Part shown: positions 6,367 through 14,925 of the stretch, one piece after another
Numbering within the stretch: position 1 is the first letter of the stretch
How the letters are laid out: each line of letters starts with the position of its first letter
NCBI RefSeq assembly: GCF_009696675.1
Contig: NZ_VULN01000005.1
Span: forward strand, 85,801 to 149,800
DNA: 64,000 nucleotides
Origin: Acidaminococcus fermentans
GTDB taxonomy: Bacteria; Bacillota; Negativicutes; Acidaminococcales; Acidaminococcaceae
Direction of reading: 5' to 3'
Translations under genes and position numbers: made by a program
The notes under the pieces: generated by a model
The model's database searches: none
Seen by the model: only the letters and a program-made list of their open reading frames with translations
What the model was told of the DNA's origin: nothing

Positions 6367-8811
6367 CTATGCGTCAGCCTTGGGAAAATGTCTCGCCGTA
6401 TACAACAGATACACCTTCCCCTTCCGGATGGCCGGAAAAATGGAATGGATGTCCCAGTGGTACTCCCCGTCGTTGCCAAGGGTCCGGAAACCGCCGGAAA
6501 TCATCCCTTCCGGGCTTTTCCGGATCCGTTCCATCAAAGAGTAAGAATCGTTGAAGGCCAGGAATCGGTCCCGGTCTGAAGGATGGATCATGGTCTCCAC
6601 GTACTCCTGGACCAGTTCCCGGACACCGGACCGTTTTTGGAACAAATACTTCCGGAACGGTGAATTCATCACCAGAGGGATGACCATATCATCTTTCGTA
6701 TCCACCAGGAAAACATGCCGATACAAATACATCATATTCCGGATGACCCAGTCCAGGTCGCCGGCAAGGCCTTTTTCTTTTTGGATGGTGAAATTGGTAA
6801 GATGGAGCAGGACCAGGTGATGCTGATCATGGGAAGCCAGGTGGTTGGCCTTCAGCTGCATGTACTGCCCGTTCACCGTATAGGTCAGATCTTTTCCGGT
6901 ACGGCTGCTGACCACATCCGTCAGGAAGTTCTGGATGTTCTTGCTGATGGGCCCCGCCTGGGCATTGACGAGCACGGCACTCTGCCGCAGGCTGTCCATA
7001 CCGGCGGATTGGATGGTGGTCCCATATTCCTCATTGGCAAACAGATAGCGGAAACGGTTCCGGCCCACTTCCGCCACGGCCATGGGCTTGTCCGTCTGGA
7101 AATCCACAGGCCCCAGGGCTCCATAATACCGGCGGAGTTCAGGAGTTTCCACCTGCCAGTGGTTTTCCTGATAGGCCTGGCTCAATTCTCCAAAAGACAT
7201 GGGTCTTCCATAATAATATCCCTGGAGCAGTTCGCAGCCGATGGACCGGGCAAATTCCGCGTGCTCCCGGGTCTCCACCCCTTCCATCAGGGTGTGGATG
7301 CCGATTTCTTTGGCCATCCGGATAATGGCCTTGATGATGTTCTGGGATTTTTCCGTAAACTGGGACAAAAAGGCCATGTCGATTTTGATTTCATCAAAGC
7401 GATAATTTTTCAAGGTATTCAGAGAAGAATACCCGCTGCCGAAATCATCCATCCATACTTCGTATCCGGCCTGCCGGAACCGCTGGATTTCCTGATGGAG
7501 CACGTCTCCTTCATGGACGAAGACGCTCTCAGTGATTTCCACATAGAGCATATTCCGGGGTACCTGATACCGCTTCCGGATTTCTTCCACATCTTCAAAA
7601 ATGGATCCCTGAAAGAAATCCATCCGGGACAGGTTGAAGGAAGCCGGGATCACGGTTCTCCCCGCTTCCAGCTGGAGCCGGTACAGGCGGCAGATTTCTT
7701 CCAGTACGTACAGGTCCAGTTTCCGGATCTGCCGGCTTTCTTCCAGGAGAGGAATGAACACCCCGGGAGATATCATCCCTTTTTCCGGATCCATCCACCG
7801 GGACAGGGCTTCCACGCTGGCAATGGTCCCGGAAATGGTCCGGGCCACCGGCTGGAAATATACCTGGATCCAGCGTTTTTCCAGAGCCTCCTGGAAATGG
7901 TCAATCACATAATTCCGCAGATTTCGTTCTTCTCCCATGGCTTTGGTGTAAAAACACACATGCCGGTCCGGGATCTCCTTGATGCTGTCGCAGGCCAGCT
8001 GGGCCATGCCACAGGCGCTTTCCACTGAAACACTGCGGTCTTCCACCGGATAAACGCCGAATTTCACGTCCATCCGGTGGGAATCATGGAATCGGCGGAC
8101 CCGGCTGGAAATCACAGGAATCTGTTTTTTCAGAGAAGGAAGACTGGTGAGCACCACAAAATGATCATCCATGAACCGGGAAATCAGTTTGTTGGGGAAG
8201 CTTTCCCGAAGCACATCCGCCATCTGGACCAGGAACCGGTTGCCTTTTTCGCTTCCGTTGCGCATATTGTACCGGTTGAAATTGTGGACATTCACATACA
8301 CCAGAGCCAGTTTCTGGGCCCGGGGATCCAGCCTGGCCAGCTCCATGAGCCGGGAAGCCCGCTTCATGAACCGGTTCTTTCCCGGCAGTCCGGTGAGAGA
8401 ATCCATATCATAGATTTTGTATCTGGTGTCATTGTCCAGGAAAAACACATAAAAGACCGCTCCCACCCCGGGAATGAATACCCGATGGCCGAATTCCTCC
8501 ACTCTTTGGATGGAACCGTCTTTCCGGTACACCCGATAATTGACGAAATCCAACTTGCTCCGGCTGCCGGCAATCTGCTGCCGGATGTCCCGTTCCACAC
8601 GTTCCCTGTCCTCAGGATGGACCAGGGTGGCAAAGGATCCTTCTGTCAGTTCCAGGAATTCGTCAAAAGAGGAACATCCCAGCATGGAAATCATTTCGGG
8701 ATTGGCATAGAGAATTTCTTCCCGCTTATTGTCCCGGTAAATCAAAACACCTCCAGGCAGATGGTCAGGAATCTGCTGGAGGATCAAATCCAAATTCTCT
8801 TCCTGTATCAT
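6367..8811 (-). CDS. PAS / degenerate GGDEF / EAL protein (probable c-di-GMP phosphodiesterase), copy 1
   Basis: An 814-aa signalling protein with three recognisable domains. Residues ~15-125 are a PAS domain (HLPGGVLIYRDNKREEILYAN). Residues ~135-305 are a GGDEF-like domain with DSLTGLPGK, but the active loop reads RFMDDHF, so cyclase activity is unlikely. Residues ~315-560 are an EAL domain with VEALSRW, EITES, DDFGSGYSS, IKIDMAF, EGVET and QGYYYG, which retains the metal- and base-binding residues. The last ~250 residues look PAS-like. The ATG at 8811 follows GGGTGAT and gives the same length as the downstream paralogue. The last coding nucleotides are nearly identical to that paralogue. 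Confidence 0.93.
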   Translation of the reverse strand: MIQEENLDLILQQIPDHLPGGVLIYRDNKREEILYANPEMISMLGCSSFDEFLELTEGSFATLVHPEDRERVERDIRQQIAGSRSKLDFVNYRVYRKDGSIQRVEEFGHRVFIPGVGAVFYVFFLDNDTRYKIYDMDSLTGLPGKNRFMKRASRLMELARLDPRAQKLALVYVNVHNFNRYNMRNGSEKGNRFLVQMADVLRESFPNKLISRFMDDHFVVLTSLPSLKKQIPVISSRVRRFHDSHRMDVKFGVYPVEDRSVSVESACGMAQLACDSIKEIPDRHVCFYTKAMGEERNLRNYVIDHFQEALEKRWIQVYFQPVARTISGTIASVEALSRWMDPEKGMISPGVFIPLLEESRQIRKLDLYVLEEICRLYRLQLEAGRTVIPASFNLSRMDFFQGSIFEDVEEIRKRYQVPRNMLYVEITESVFVHEGDVLHQEIQRFRQAGYEVWMDDFGSGYSSLNTLKNYRFDEIKIDMAFLSQFTEKSQNIIKAIIRMAKEIGIHTLMEGVETREHAEFARSIGCELLQGYYYGRPMSFGELSQAYQENHWQVETPELRRYYGALGPVDFQTDKPMAVAEVGRNRFRYLFANEEYGTTIQSAGMDSLRQSAVLVNAQAGPISKNIQNFLTDVVSSRTGKDLTYTVNGQYMQLKANHLASHDQHHLVLLHLTNFTIQKEKGLAGDLDWVIRNMMYLYRHVFLVDTKDDMVIPLVMNSPFRKYLFQKRSGVRELVQEYVETMIHPSDRDRFLAFNDSYSLMERIRKSPEGMISGGFRTLGNDGEYHWDIHSIFPAIRKGKVYLLYTARHFPKADA

Positions 8812-8924
8812 AGGCATCACCCTTCTTCCGGTCCTGTCAACTTCCCGTCCAAGTTTCACTTTTTGTCTTCCGGATTTTTCAATTTATTATGTAAAATTGA
8901 CAAAAATAACAGTCATACTTTTTT

Positions 8925-8953
8925 ATTATAATTGTTTTTTATATGATTGTCCA
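8925..8953 (-). promoter_or_regulatory. Promoter of EAL copy 1
   Basis: The minus strand reads TGGACA, a 17-nt AT-rich spacer, then TATAAT. It lies between the terminator of copy 2 and the start of copy 1, which suggests the two paralogues are transcribed separately. Confidence 0.65.
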
Positions 8954-8963
8954 TTGATGAACG

Positions 8964-9001
8964 ATAAAAAAGGGCGCTGCACATTCTGTGCAACACCCCC
9001 T
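8964..9001 (-). terminator. Terminator after EAL copy 2
   Basis: On the minus strand a GGGTGTTGCACA arm pairs with TGTGCAGCGCCC across a GAA loop and is followed by six T. It sits 36 nt beyond the stop codon of the upstream paralogue. Confidence 0.75.
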
Positions 9002-9036
9002 ATGGATTTCTCTCAGTTGGACGGCAAGATAACGGG

Positions 9037-11481
9037 TTATGCGTTGGCCTTGGGAAAATGTCTCGCCGTATACAACAGATACACCTTCCCCTTCCGGATG
9101 GCCGGAAAAATGGAATGGATGTCCCAGTGGTACTCCCCATCGTTGCCAAGGGTCCGGAAACCGCCGGAAATCATCCCTTCCGGGCTTTTCCGGATTCGTC
9201 CCATCATGGAATCCAATTCATTGAAAGTCAGGAACCGCTCCTGATCTTCCGGATGGATCATGGTCCGTGTATACTGCTGGACTATATCCTGGATACCTGT
9301 CCGTTTCTGGTAAAAATATTTCCGGTAGGGAGAATTCATGACCAGAGGAACGGCCGTATCGTTTTCCATATCCACCAGGGATACATTCTGGTACAGGTAC
9401 AGCAGGTTCCGGTTGACCCAGTCCAGGCTGTCGCTGGCATTCTGATCTTCCTGGATGGTGAAATTGGTCAGGTACAGAAGTAGCAGGTGATGCTTGTCAT
9501 GAGAAGCCAGATAACTGGCCTCCAGCCGCATATACCGGCCGTTCACCGTATAGGTCAGCGTCTTTTCGCTGCTGGTATGGATCACATCGTGCAGGAAACT
9601 GTGGATGTTTTTGCTGATGGGGCCTGCCAGGGCATTGACGAACACTTCCGTTTGCCGGAGGCTTTCCATGCCCGCAGCCTGGATGGTATTCCGGTATTCT
9701 TCATTGGCAAAAAGATACCGGAACCGATTCCCGGCCACCTCCGCCACCGCCATGGGCCTGTCTGTAAGAAAGTCGATGGACCCCAGTTTCCCGTAGTACT
9801 GACGCAGTTCAGGAGTTTCCACCTGCCAGCGTTTCTCCCGGTACATCTGCTTCAGTTCTTCAAAGGACATGGGCCGTCCGTAATAATATCCCTGGATCAG
9901 TTCGCAGCCAATGGACCGGGCAAATTCCGCCTGTTCCCGGGTCTCCACCCCTTCCATCAGGGTGTGGATGCCGATTTTTTTCGCCATCCGGATAATGGCC
10001 TTGATGATGTTCTGGGATTTTTCCGTAAACTGGGACAAAAAGGCCATGTCGATCTTGATTTCATCGAAGCTGTAGTTTTTCAGGGTATTCAAAGAAGAAT
10101 AGCCGCTGCCGAAATCATCCATCCACACTTCGTATCCAGCCTGCCGGAACCGCTGGATTTCCTGATGGAGCACGTCTCCTTCATGGACGAAGACGCTCTC
10201 AGTGATTTCCACGTAGAGCATGTTCCGGGGCACCTGATACCGTTTCCGGATCTCTTCCACATCTTCGAAAATGGATCCCTGGAAGAAATCCATCCGGGAA
10301 AGATTGAAGGAAGCCGGGATCACGACTTTTCCCTGTTCCTGCTGAAACCGGTACAAACGGCAGATTTCTTCCAGTACGTACAGGTCCAGTTTCCGGATCT
10401 GCCGGCTTTCTTCCAGGATGGGGATGAAAATCCCGGGAGATATCATCCCTTTTTCCGGATCCATCCACCGGGACAGGGCTTCCACACTGGCAAGGGTCCC
10501 GGAAATGGTCCGGACCACCGGCTGGAAATACACCTGGATCCAATGTTTTTCCAAAGCTTCCCGGAAATGGTCGATTACATAATTCCGCAGATCCCGGGCT
10601 TCTCCCATGGTTTTGGTATAGAAGCATACATGGCGGTCCGGGATGTCCTTGATGCTGTCACAGGCCATCTGGGCCATGCCGCAGGCGCTTTCCACCGGGA
10701 TGGTATCGTCTTCCACAGGATAGATGCCGAATTTCACATCCAGCCAGCTGGAATCGTACAAACCGTGGATCTGGCTGGAAATCACAGAAATCTGTTTTTC
10801 CAGGGAAGGCAGGGTGGTAAGCACCACGAAATGGTCGTCCATGAACCGGGAAATCAACTTGTTGGGAAAGTTCTCCCGGAGCACTTCGGTCATCCTGACC
10901 AGGAACTGATTGCCCTTTTCGCTGCCGTTGCGCAGGTTGTACTGGTTGAAGTTGTGGATATTCACGTAGACCAGGGCCATTTTCGGGGCCTTGGGATCAT
11001 GGGCGGCCAAAGCCAGTACCATGGAGGCATGCCTTATGAACCGGGTCTTTCCGGGAAGCCCGGTAAGAGAGTCCGTATCGTAGATTTTGTATTTGGTATC
11101 GTTGTCCAGGAAAAAGACGTAAAAAACCGCCCCCACTCCGGGAATGAACACCCGATGGCCAAACTCCTCCACCCGACGGACGGATCCATCCTTCCGGATC
11201 ACCCGGTAATTGACGAAATCCAGCTTGCTCCGGCTGCCGGCAATCTGCTGCCGGATGTCCCGTTCCACCTGTTCCCTGTCTTCCGGATGGACCAGGGTAA
11301 CAAAAGACCCCCCTGTCAGTTCCAGGAAGTCATCAAAAGAAGAACAGCCAAACATGGACAGAAGCCAGGGATTGGCATAGAGGATTTCTTCCCGCTTGTT
11401 GTCCCGGTAAATCAGAACTCCTCCCGGCAGATGGTCCGGCATCTGCTGGAGGAGAAGATCCAGAGTCTGTTCTGTTGTCAT
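9037..11481 (-). CDS. PAS / degenerate GGDEF / EAL protein (probable c-di-GMP phosphodiesterase), copy 2
   Basis: This is the tandem paralogue of the preceding gene, also 814 aa, with most residues shared. The PAS domain, a GGDEF-like loop changed to RFMDDHF, and an EAL domain with the catalytic set VEALSRW, FNLSRMDF, EITES, MDDFGSGYSS, EGVET and QGYYYG are all present. It should lower c-di-GMP if active. The ATG at 11481 lies 5 nt after the stop codon of the PAS gene, so the two are probably coupled; PAS-protein signalling into the EAL protein is inference. The PAS and C-terminal domains diverge more than the EAL domain, which suggests different inputs. Confidence 0.93.
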   Translation of the reverse strand: MTTEQTLDLLLQQMPDHLPGGVLIYRDNKREEILYANPWLLSMFGCSSFDDFLELTGGSFVTLVHPEDREQVERDIRQQIAGSRSKLDFVNYRVIRKDGSVRRVEEFGHRVFIPGVGAVFYVFFLDNDTKYKIYDTDSLTGLPGKTRFIRHASMVLALAAHDPKAPKMALVYVNIHNFNQYNLRNGSEKGNQFLVRMTEVLRENFPNKLISRFMDDHFVVLTTLPSLEKQISVISSQIHGLYDSSWLDVKFGIYPVEDDTIPVESACGMAQMACDSIKDIPDRHVCFYTKTMGEARDLRNYVIDHFREALEKHWIQVYFQPVVRTISGTLASVEALSRWMDPEKGMISPGIFIPILEESRQIRKLDLYVLEEICRLYRFQQEQGKVVIPASFNLSRMDFFQGSIFEDVEEIRKRYQVPRNMLYVEITESVFVHEGDVLHQEIQRFRQAGYEVWMDDFGSGYSSLNTLKNYSFDEIKIDMAFLSQFTEKSQNIIKAIIRMAKKIGIHTLMEGVETREQAEFARSIGCELIQGYYYGRPMSFEELKQMYREKRWQVETPELRQYYGKLGSIDFLTDRPMAVAEVAGNRFRYLFANEEYRNTIQAAGMESLRQTEVFVNALAGPISKNIHSFLHDVIHTSSEKTLTYTVNGRYMRLEASYLASHDKHHLLLLYLTNFTIQEDQNASDSLDWVNRNLLYLYQNVSLVDMENDTAVPLVMNSPYRKYFYQKRTGIQDIVQQYTRTMIHPEDQERFLTFNELDSMMGRIRKSPEGMISGGFRTLGNDGEYHWDIHSIFPAIRKGKVYLLYTARHFPKANA

Positions 11482-11486
11482 GGATA

Positions 11487-11891
11487 TCACCGTTCTTCCG
11501 GCACAGGATATTCGCCTTCCGGGAGAACCCAGAAGTATTCAATGGCGCCCAGGGTTTCGTCTCCTTTGAACAGGGGCTCTGTATGAACCATCACCGGAAT
11601 CCGCCGGCCGGTCCGGTCTTTCAGGAACACGGGCTGCTGCCGTGACTGCCCATCATAGATGGTGGCCAGCATGGGGCAGAAATCATGGCACAGATGAGTC
11701 CCCTCCTGGTCGATGTGGTCCAGTTCTCCTTCATAACAGTGACGGCCCACCATTTCCTCCCGGCTGTATCCGGTAATGCGCTCGGCACCCCCACTCCAGA
11801 AAAGGATTTTCCGTTCCGTATCCAGCACATACATGCCAAAAGGAGCTTCATCCACCATCTTCTGAAGCAATTCTGTCATTTGAATATCCAT
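11487..11891 (-). CDS. Single-domain PAS sensor protein
   Basis: This protein of about 134 aa is essentially one PAS domain: APFGMYVLDTERKILFWSGG, AERITGYSREEMVGRHCYEG, and the C-terminal GRRIPVMVHTEPLF. The segment HLCHDFCP holds two cysteines that with nearby residues could bind metal or sense redox state. The ATG at 11891 is favoured because GGTGAT lies just before it, as in the downstream EAL genes; in-frame ATG and TTG codons further upstream are alternatives. Its stop is 5 nt before the EAL copy-2 start, so the two form one operon. Confidence 0.82.
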   Translation of the reverse strand: MDIQMTELLQKMVDEAPFGMYVLDTERKILFWSGGAERITGYSREEMVGRHCYEGELDHIDQEGTHLCHDFCPMLATIYDGQSRQQPVFLKDRTGRRIPVMVHTEPLFKGDETLGAIEYFWVLPEGEYPVPEER

Positions 11892-12025
11892 GGAATCACC
11901 CGCTGTCTCCTGATTGTTCATACTGTTTCCGTAATTTGACAAAACAGATGACTTTTATCCATATTATAAGGGAATTTTACATAAAAGTCCACAATCGAAC
12001 AGAGAAAAGAAATCAGCACCGAGAC

Positions 12026-12056
12026 TCGCACCCCGCGGTTGGGCGTGCGAATTTTT
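12026..12056 (+). terminator. Possible plus-strand hairpin terminator
   Basis: The arms CTCGCACCCC and GGGCGTGCGA with a 6-nt loop are followed by six T on the plus strand. No plus-strand gene is visible upstream, so it may act as a barrier between the UvrA paralogue and the PAS gene or mark an unseen short RNA. Confidence 0.4.
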
Positions 12057-12075
12057 TCACACCCCTTTTCAGAAT

Positions 12076-14589
12076 TCAGGCGTCAGACCGCAAAAAGAAT
12101 CCGGTTCGGCTCTCCTTACACCGCTCCACCTCTTCCGGAGTCCCGGCAGCCACGATCCTGCCGCCCTGGCAGCCGCCGCCCGGCCCCATGTCGATAATGT
12201 AATCAGCATTCCTGATCACATCAAGGTCATGTTCGATGACCACTACCGTGGCCCCATGGTCGATCAGGGTCTGGAAAACATGTAAAAGCGTCCTTACATC
12301 CTGGGGATGAAGGCCGATGGTCGGTTCATCGAAAATGAACACGGAATCACTCTGTCCTTTTCCCATTTCACTGGCAAGCTTCAGCCGCTGGGCTTCCCCA
12401 CCGGAAAGTCCCGGTGTTTCTTCTCCCAGTGTCAGATACCCCAGACCCAGGTCGTGGAGGACCTGAAGCCTCTGCTGGAGGAGCTTCAATCCCCCCAGTG
12501 CCTGCAGCACCTGATCCACGCTCATATTCATGAGTTCTGGCAGGCTGTAGAGGTTTCCGTCCCGGGCTTTGCGGCGGATGTGAAAAGCTTGCTGGCTGTA
12601 GCGGGATCCTCTGCAGTCCGGACAGGGAATCTTTACATCCGGCAGGAATTGGACGTCCAGCGAGATTTCCCCTGTGCCATCACAGGTGGGGCAGCGGAGT
12701 TTTCCTGTATTATAGGAGAAATCACCGGCTTTGCAGGACTGTTCCTTCGCCTCTGCTGTCCTGGCATATAGTTTTCTCAGCCCGTCGTGGACATTGGCAT
12801 AAGTTGCCACCGTAGAACGCACGTTGATCCCGATCGGTGCCGCATCGATCAGCTTGACCTGCGTGATTCCTTCTGCCTCAATACTTTCAATATGTCCTGG
12901 CAGTTTCTGTCCGTTGATTTTTGCCTGGAGCGCCGGTATCAGGCTCTCCAGGATCAGAGTGGTTTTGCCGGAGCCTGAGACACCGGTTACAACAGTGAGC
13001 CGTCCCATAGGGATCTTCACCTGCAAAGGATGTACTGTGTGGATTTTTCCTGTTTCCAGATGGATGGTCCCTTTGGCGAACAAAGAATCCTTTTCTGTCA
13101 CTGGACGGATTCTTGATGTATATTGATCGGAAAGAAAAGGACCTATGACCGATTCCGGATTTTTTGCCACATCGGCGACCTTTCCCTGGGAAATCACCGT
13201 ACCGCCCTCTGCTCCCGCACCTTTTCCCATCTCGATCAGCCAGTCAGCGTGTTTCAGGACCTGGGTGTCATGGTCAACAATTACGATGGAGTTTCCGTCT
13301 GCCAGCAGGTCGTCCATGACCCCTGTAAGGCCCTTGAGGTTAAAAGGATGGAGACCGATAGACGGTTCATCAAGGACATAGAGTACACCTGTGGTACGGT
13401 TCCGTACTGCCCTGGCCAGCTGCACCCGCTGCCGTTCTCCTGTGGACAGCGTGGACCCCGCCCTGTCAAGGGAAAGGTATCCCAGACCCAGGTCCATCAG
13501 CCGCTTGGAAACATCCAGGAAGGACTCACAGATGCTTTCAGCCATGGGGCGCATTTTTTCGGGCAAAGATGCCGGAACCCCCTGGACCCAGGGAATCAGT
13601 TCCGAAAGGGTCATGGCAGCTGCCTGATCCAGCCCGATTCCTCTGAGCCGCGGCGCACGGGCGGCTTCTGACAGTCTGGTGCCATGGCAGTCCGGACAGA
13701 TATCTTCTTCCAGATATTTTTCCAGCCGTTTCATCCCCTTTTCGTCTTTGACCTTGGCCAGGGAATTTTTCACAGAATTGACTGCACTGTAGTAGGTGAA
13801 ATCCATCTCTGCCGGCTCCAGAGTATTGGGATTGACATAATGGATATGATGTTTCTTCAGTTCGCCGTGATAGACGATTTCTTTCTCCTCCGGGGTCAGA
13901 TCACGAAAAGGGACATTTGTCCGGACCCCCATGGTCCGAACAATGTCTTTCATCAGTGACCACATAAGGGTTCCCCAAACCACCACTGCGCCTTCATCGA
14001 TGGTTTTGGAATCATCCGGTACCAGGGCCGCCTCGTTTACATTTTGGACAATCCCTGTTCCGCCGCAGGCAGGACAGGCGCCTGTACTGTTAAAGGCCAG
14101 TTCCTCCGCTCCGGGACCATAGAATTTCTCACCGCATACCGGACAGGTGATTTCCTGCATGGCCGCCACAGCGAAAGAGGGCGGGCAGTAATGGCCATTG
14201 GGACAGCGGTGGCTCCCCAGCCGGGAAAACATGAGACGCAGGCTGTTCAACAGTTCAGAAAGGGTCCCAAAAGTACTGCGGATGCCGGGGACACCCGGGC
14301 GCTGATGGAGGGCGAGGGCAGCTGGTACATACCGTATCTCCTCTACGTCCGCCCGTTCCGCCTGGGTCATCCGGCGCCGGGTGTAGGTGGAAAGGGATTC
14401 CAAATACCGCCGGGATCCTTCCGCATACAGGACCCCCAGGGCCAGGGAGGATTTCCCGGACCCGGACACCCCGGCAATTCCCACGATTTTGTGGAGAGGG
14501 ATGTCCACGTCGATATTTTTCAGATTATGGACCCTGGCCCCCCGGACCTCTATATGGTCAGGGATGGAAGGGATATGTTTTGTGCTCAT
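12076..14589 (-). CDS. UvrA paralogue (UvrA2/DrrC-type ABC ATPase)
   Basis: This 837-aa protein has two UvrA-type ATPase halves and is about 100 residues shorter than housekeeping UvrA. The first Walker A is GVSGSGKSSLALGV and the second GVSGSGKTTLILESL; the signature motifs are LSTGERQRVQLARA and LSGGEAQRLKLASE, with LDEPSIGLHP and FDEPTIGLHP as Walker B. Cysteine pairs (CPVCGEKF, CPACGGTG, CPTCDGTG, CPDCRG) are zinc modules. Short UvrA2 proteins often accompany resistance to DNA-binding drugs rather than general excision repair; which applies here is not shown. The ATG has AAGGAG upstream. A short insertion typical of the UvrB-binding region appears reduced. Confidence 0.9.
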   Translation of the reverse strand: MSTKHIPSIPDHIEVRGARVHNLKNIDVDIPLHKIVGIAGVSGSGKSSLALGVLYAEGSRRYLESLSTYTRRRMTQAERADVEEIRYVPAALALHQRPGVPGIRSTFGTLSELLNSLRLMFSRLGSHRCPNGHYCPPSFAVAAMQEITCPVCGEKFYGPGAEELAFNSTGACPACGGTGIVQNVNEAALVPDDSKTIDEGAVVVWGTLMWSLMKDIVRTMGVRTNVPFRDLTPEEKEIVYHGELKKHHIHYVNPNTLEPAEMDFTYYSAVNSVKNSLAKVKDEKGMKRLEKYLEEDICPDCHGTRLSEAARAPRLRGIGLDQAAAMTLSELIPWVQGVPASLPEKMRPMAESICESFLDVSKRLMDLGLGYLSLDRAGSTLSTGERQRVQLARAVRNRTTGVLYVLDEPSIGLHPFNLKGLTGVMDDLLADGNSIVIVDHDTQVLKHADWLIEMGKGAGAEGGTVISQGKVADVAKNPESVIGPFLSDQYTSRIRPVTEKDSLFAKGTIHLETGKIHTVHPLQVKIPMGRLTVVTGVSGSGKTTLILESLIPALQAKINGQKLPGHIESIEAEGITQVKLIDAAPIGINVRSTVATYANVHDGLRKLYARTAEAKEQSCKAGDFSYNTGKLRCPTCDGTGEISLDVQFLPDVKIPCPDCRGSRYSQQAFHIRRKARDGNLYSLPELMNMSVDQVLQALGGLKLLQQRLQVLHDLGLGYLTLGEETPGLSGGEAQRLKLASEMGKGQSDSVFIFDEPTIGLHPQDVRTLLHVFQTLIDHGATVVVIEHDLDVIRNADYIIDMGPGGGCQGGRIVAAGTPEEVERCKESRTGFFLRSDA

Positions 14590-14730
14590 GCAGCATTATC
14601 TCCTTTGCTTGAAAGCCTTTGCATCTATCATAATACAGATTATTAAAAAAAAACGTTGAGACAGGGCCTCTGGCACAATGCCGCCAGAGCCGCCCGTTCC
14701 TGCAGCTCTCTCCAGGCGCAGGAGATGTAC

Positions 14731-14915
14731 CCAGATACGCGAAAGCAGATGGGTGCATATCCTACGAATTTTGGCCGGGGCACAAGAAGGGCCCAGATGC
14801 ACGAAAGCGGGAGATGTGGATTGTGGCATAGTACATAGGCGTACATGCCGCGATCCAAATCTCCCGCTGACAAAGCAGATGGGCCCTCATTGTGCCCCGG
14901 GGTTATGCGTTAGCC
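14731..14915. repeat. Covarying palindromic repeat, family 1, complete copy A
   Basis: About 185 nt of nested inverted repeat. The inner stem joins GGGAGATGTGGATTG to its near-complement CGATCCAAATCTCCC around a GGCATAGTACATAGG / CGTACATGCC core. The outer stem joins GGGGCACAAGAAGGGCCC to GGGCCCTCATTGTGCCCC. Conserved single-stranded boxes are CGAAAGC and CTGACAAAGCAGATGGG. The end motif GGTTATGCGTTAGCC abuts the 3' end of the Ric gene. Short open frames inside are by-products of the repeat. Confidence 0.85.
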
Positions 14916-14925
14916 CTTTTATTGC

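Noticed and set aside
14596..14873. Short open frames with similar peptides (MSAGDLD.GMYAYVLCHNP...) at 14.6-14.9 and 19.3-19.5 kb
   Set aside because: They lie inside the palindromic repeats in several frames; similarity comes from the DNA repeat, not from a conserved protein.
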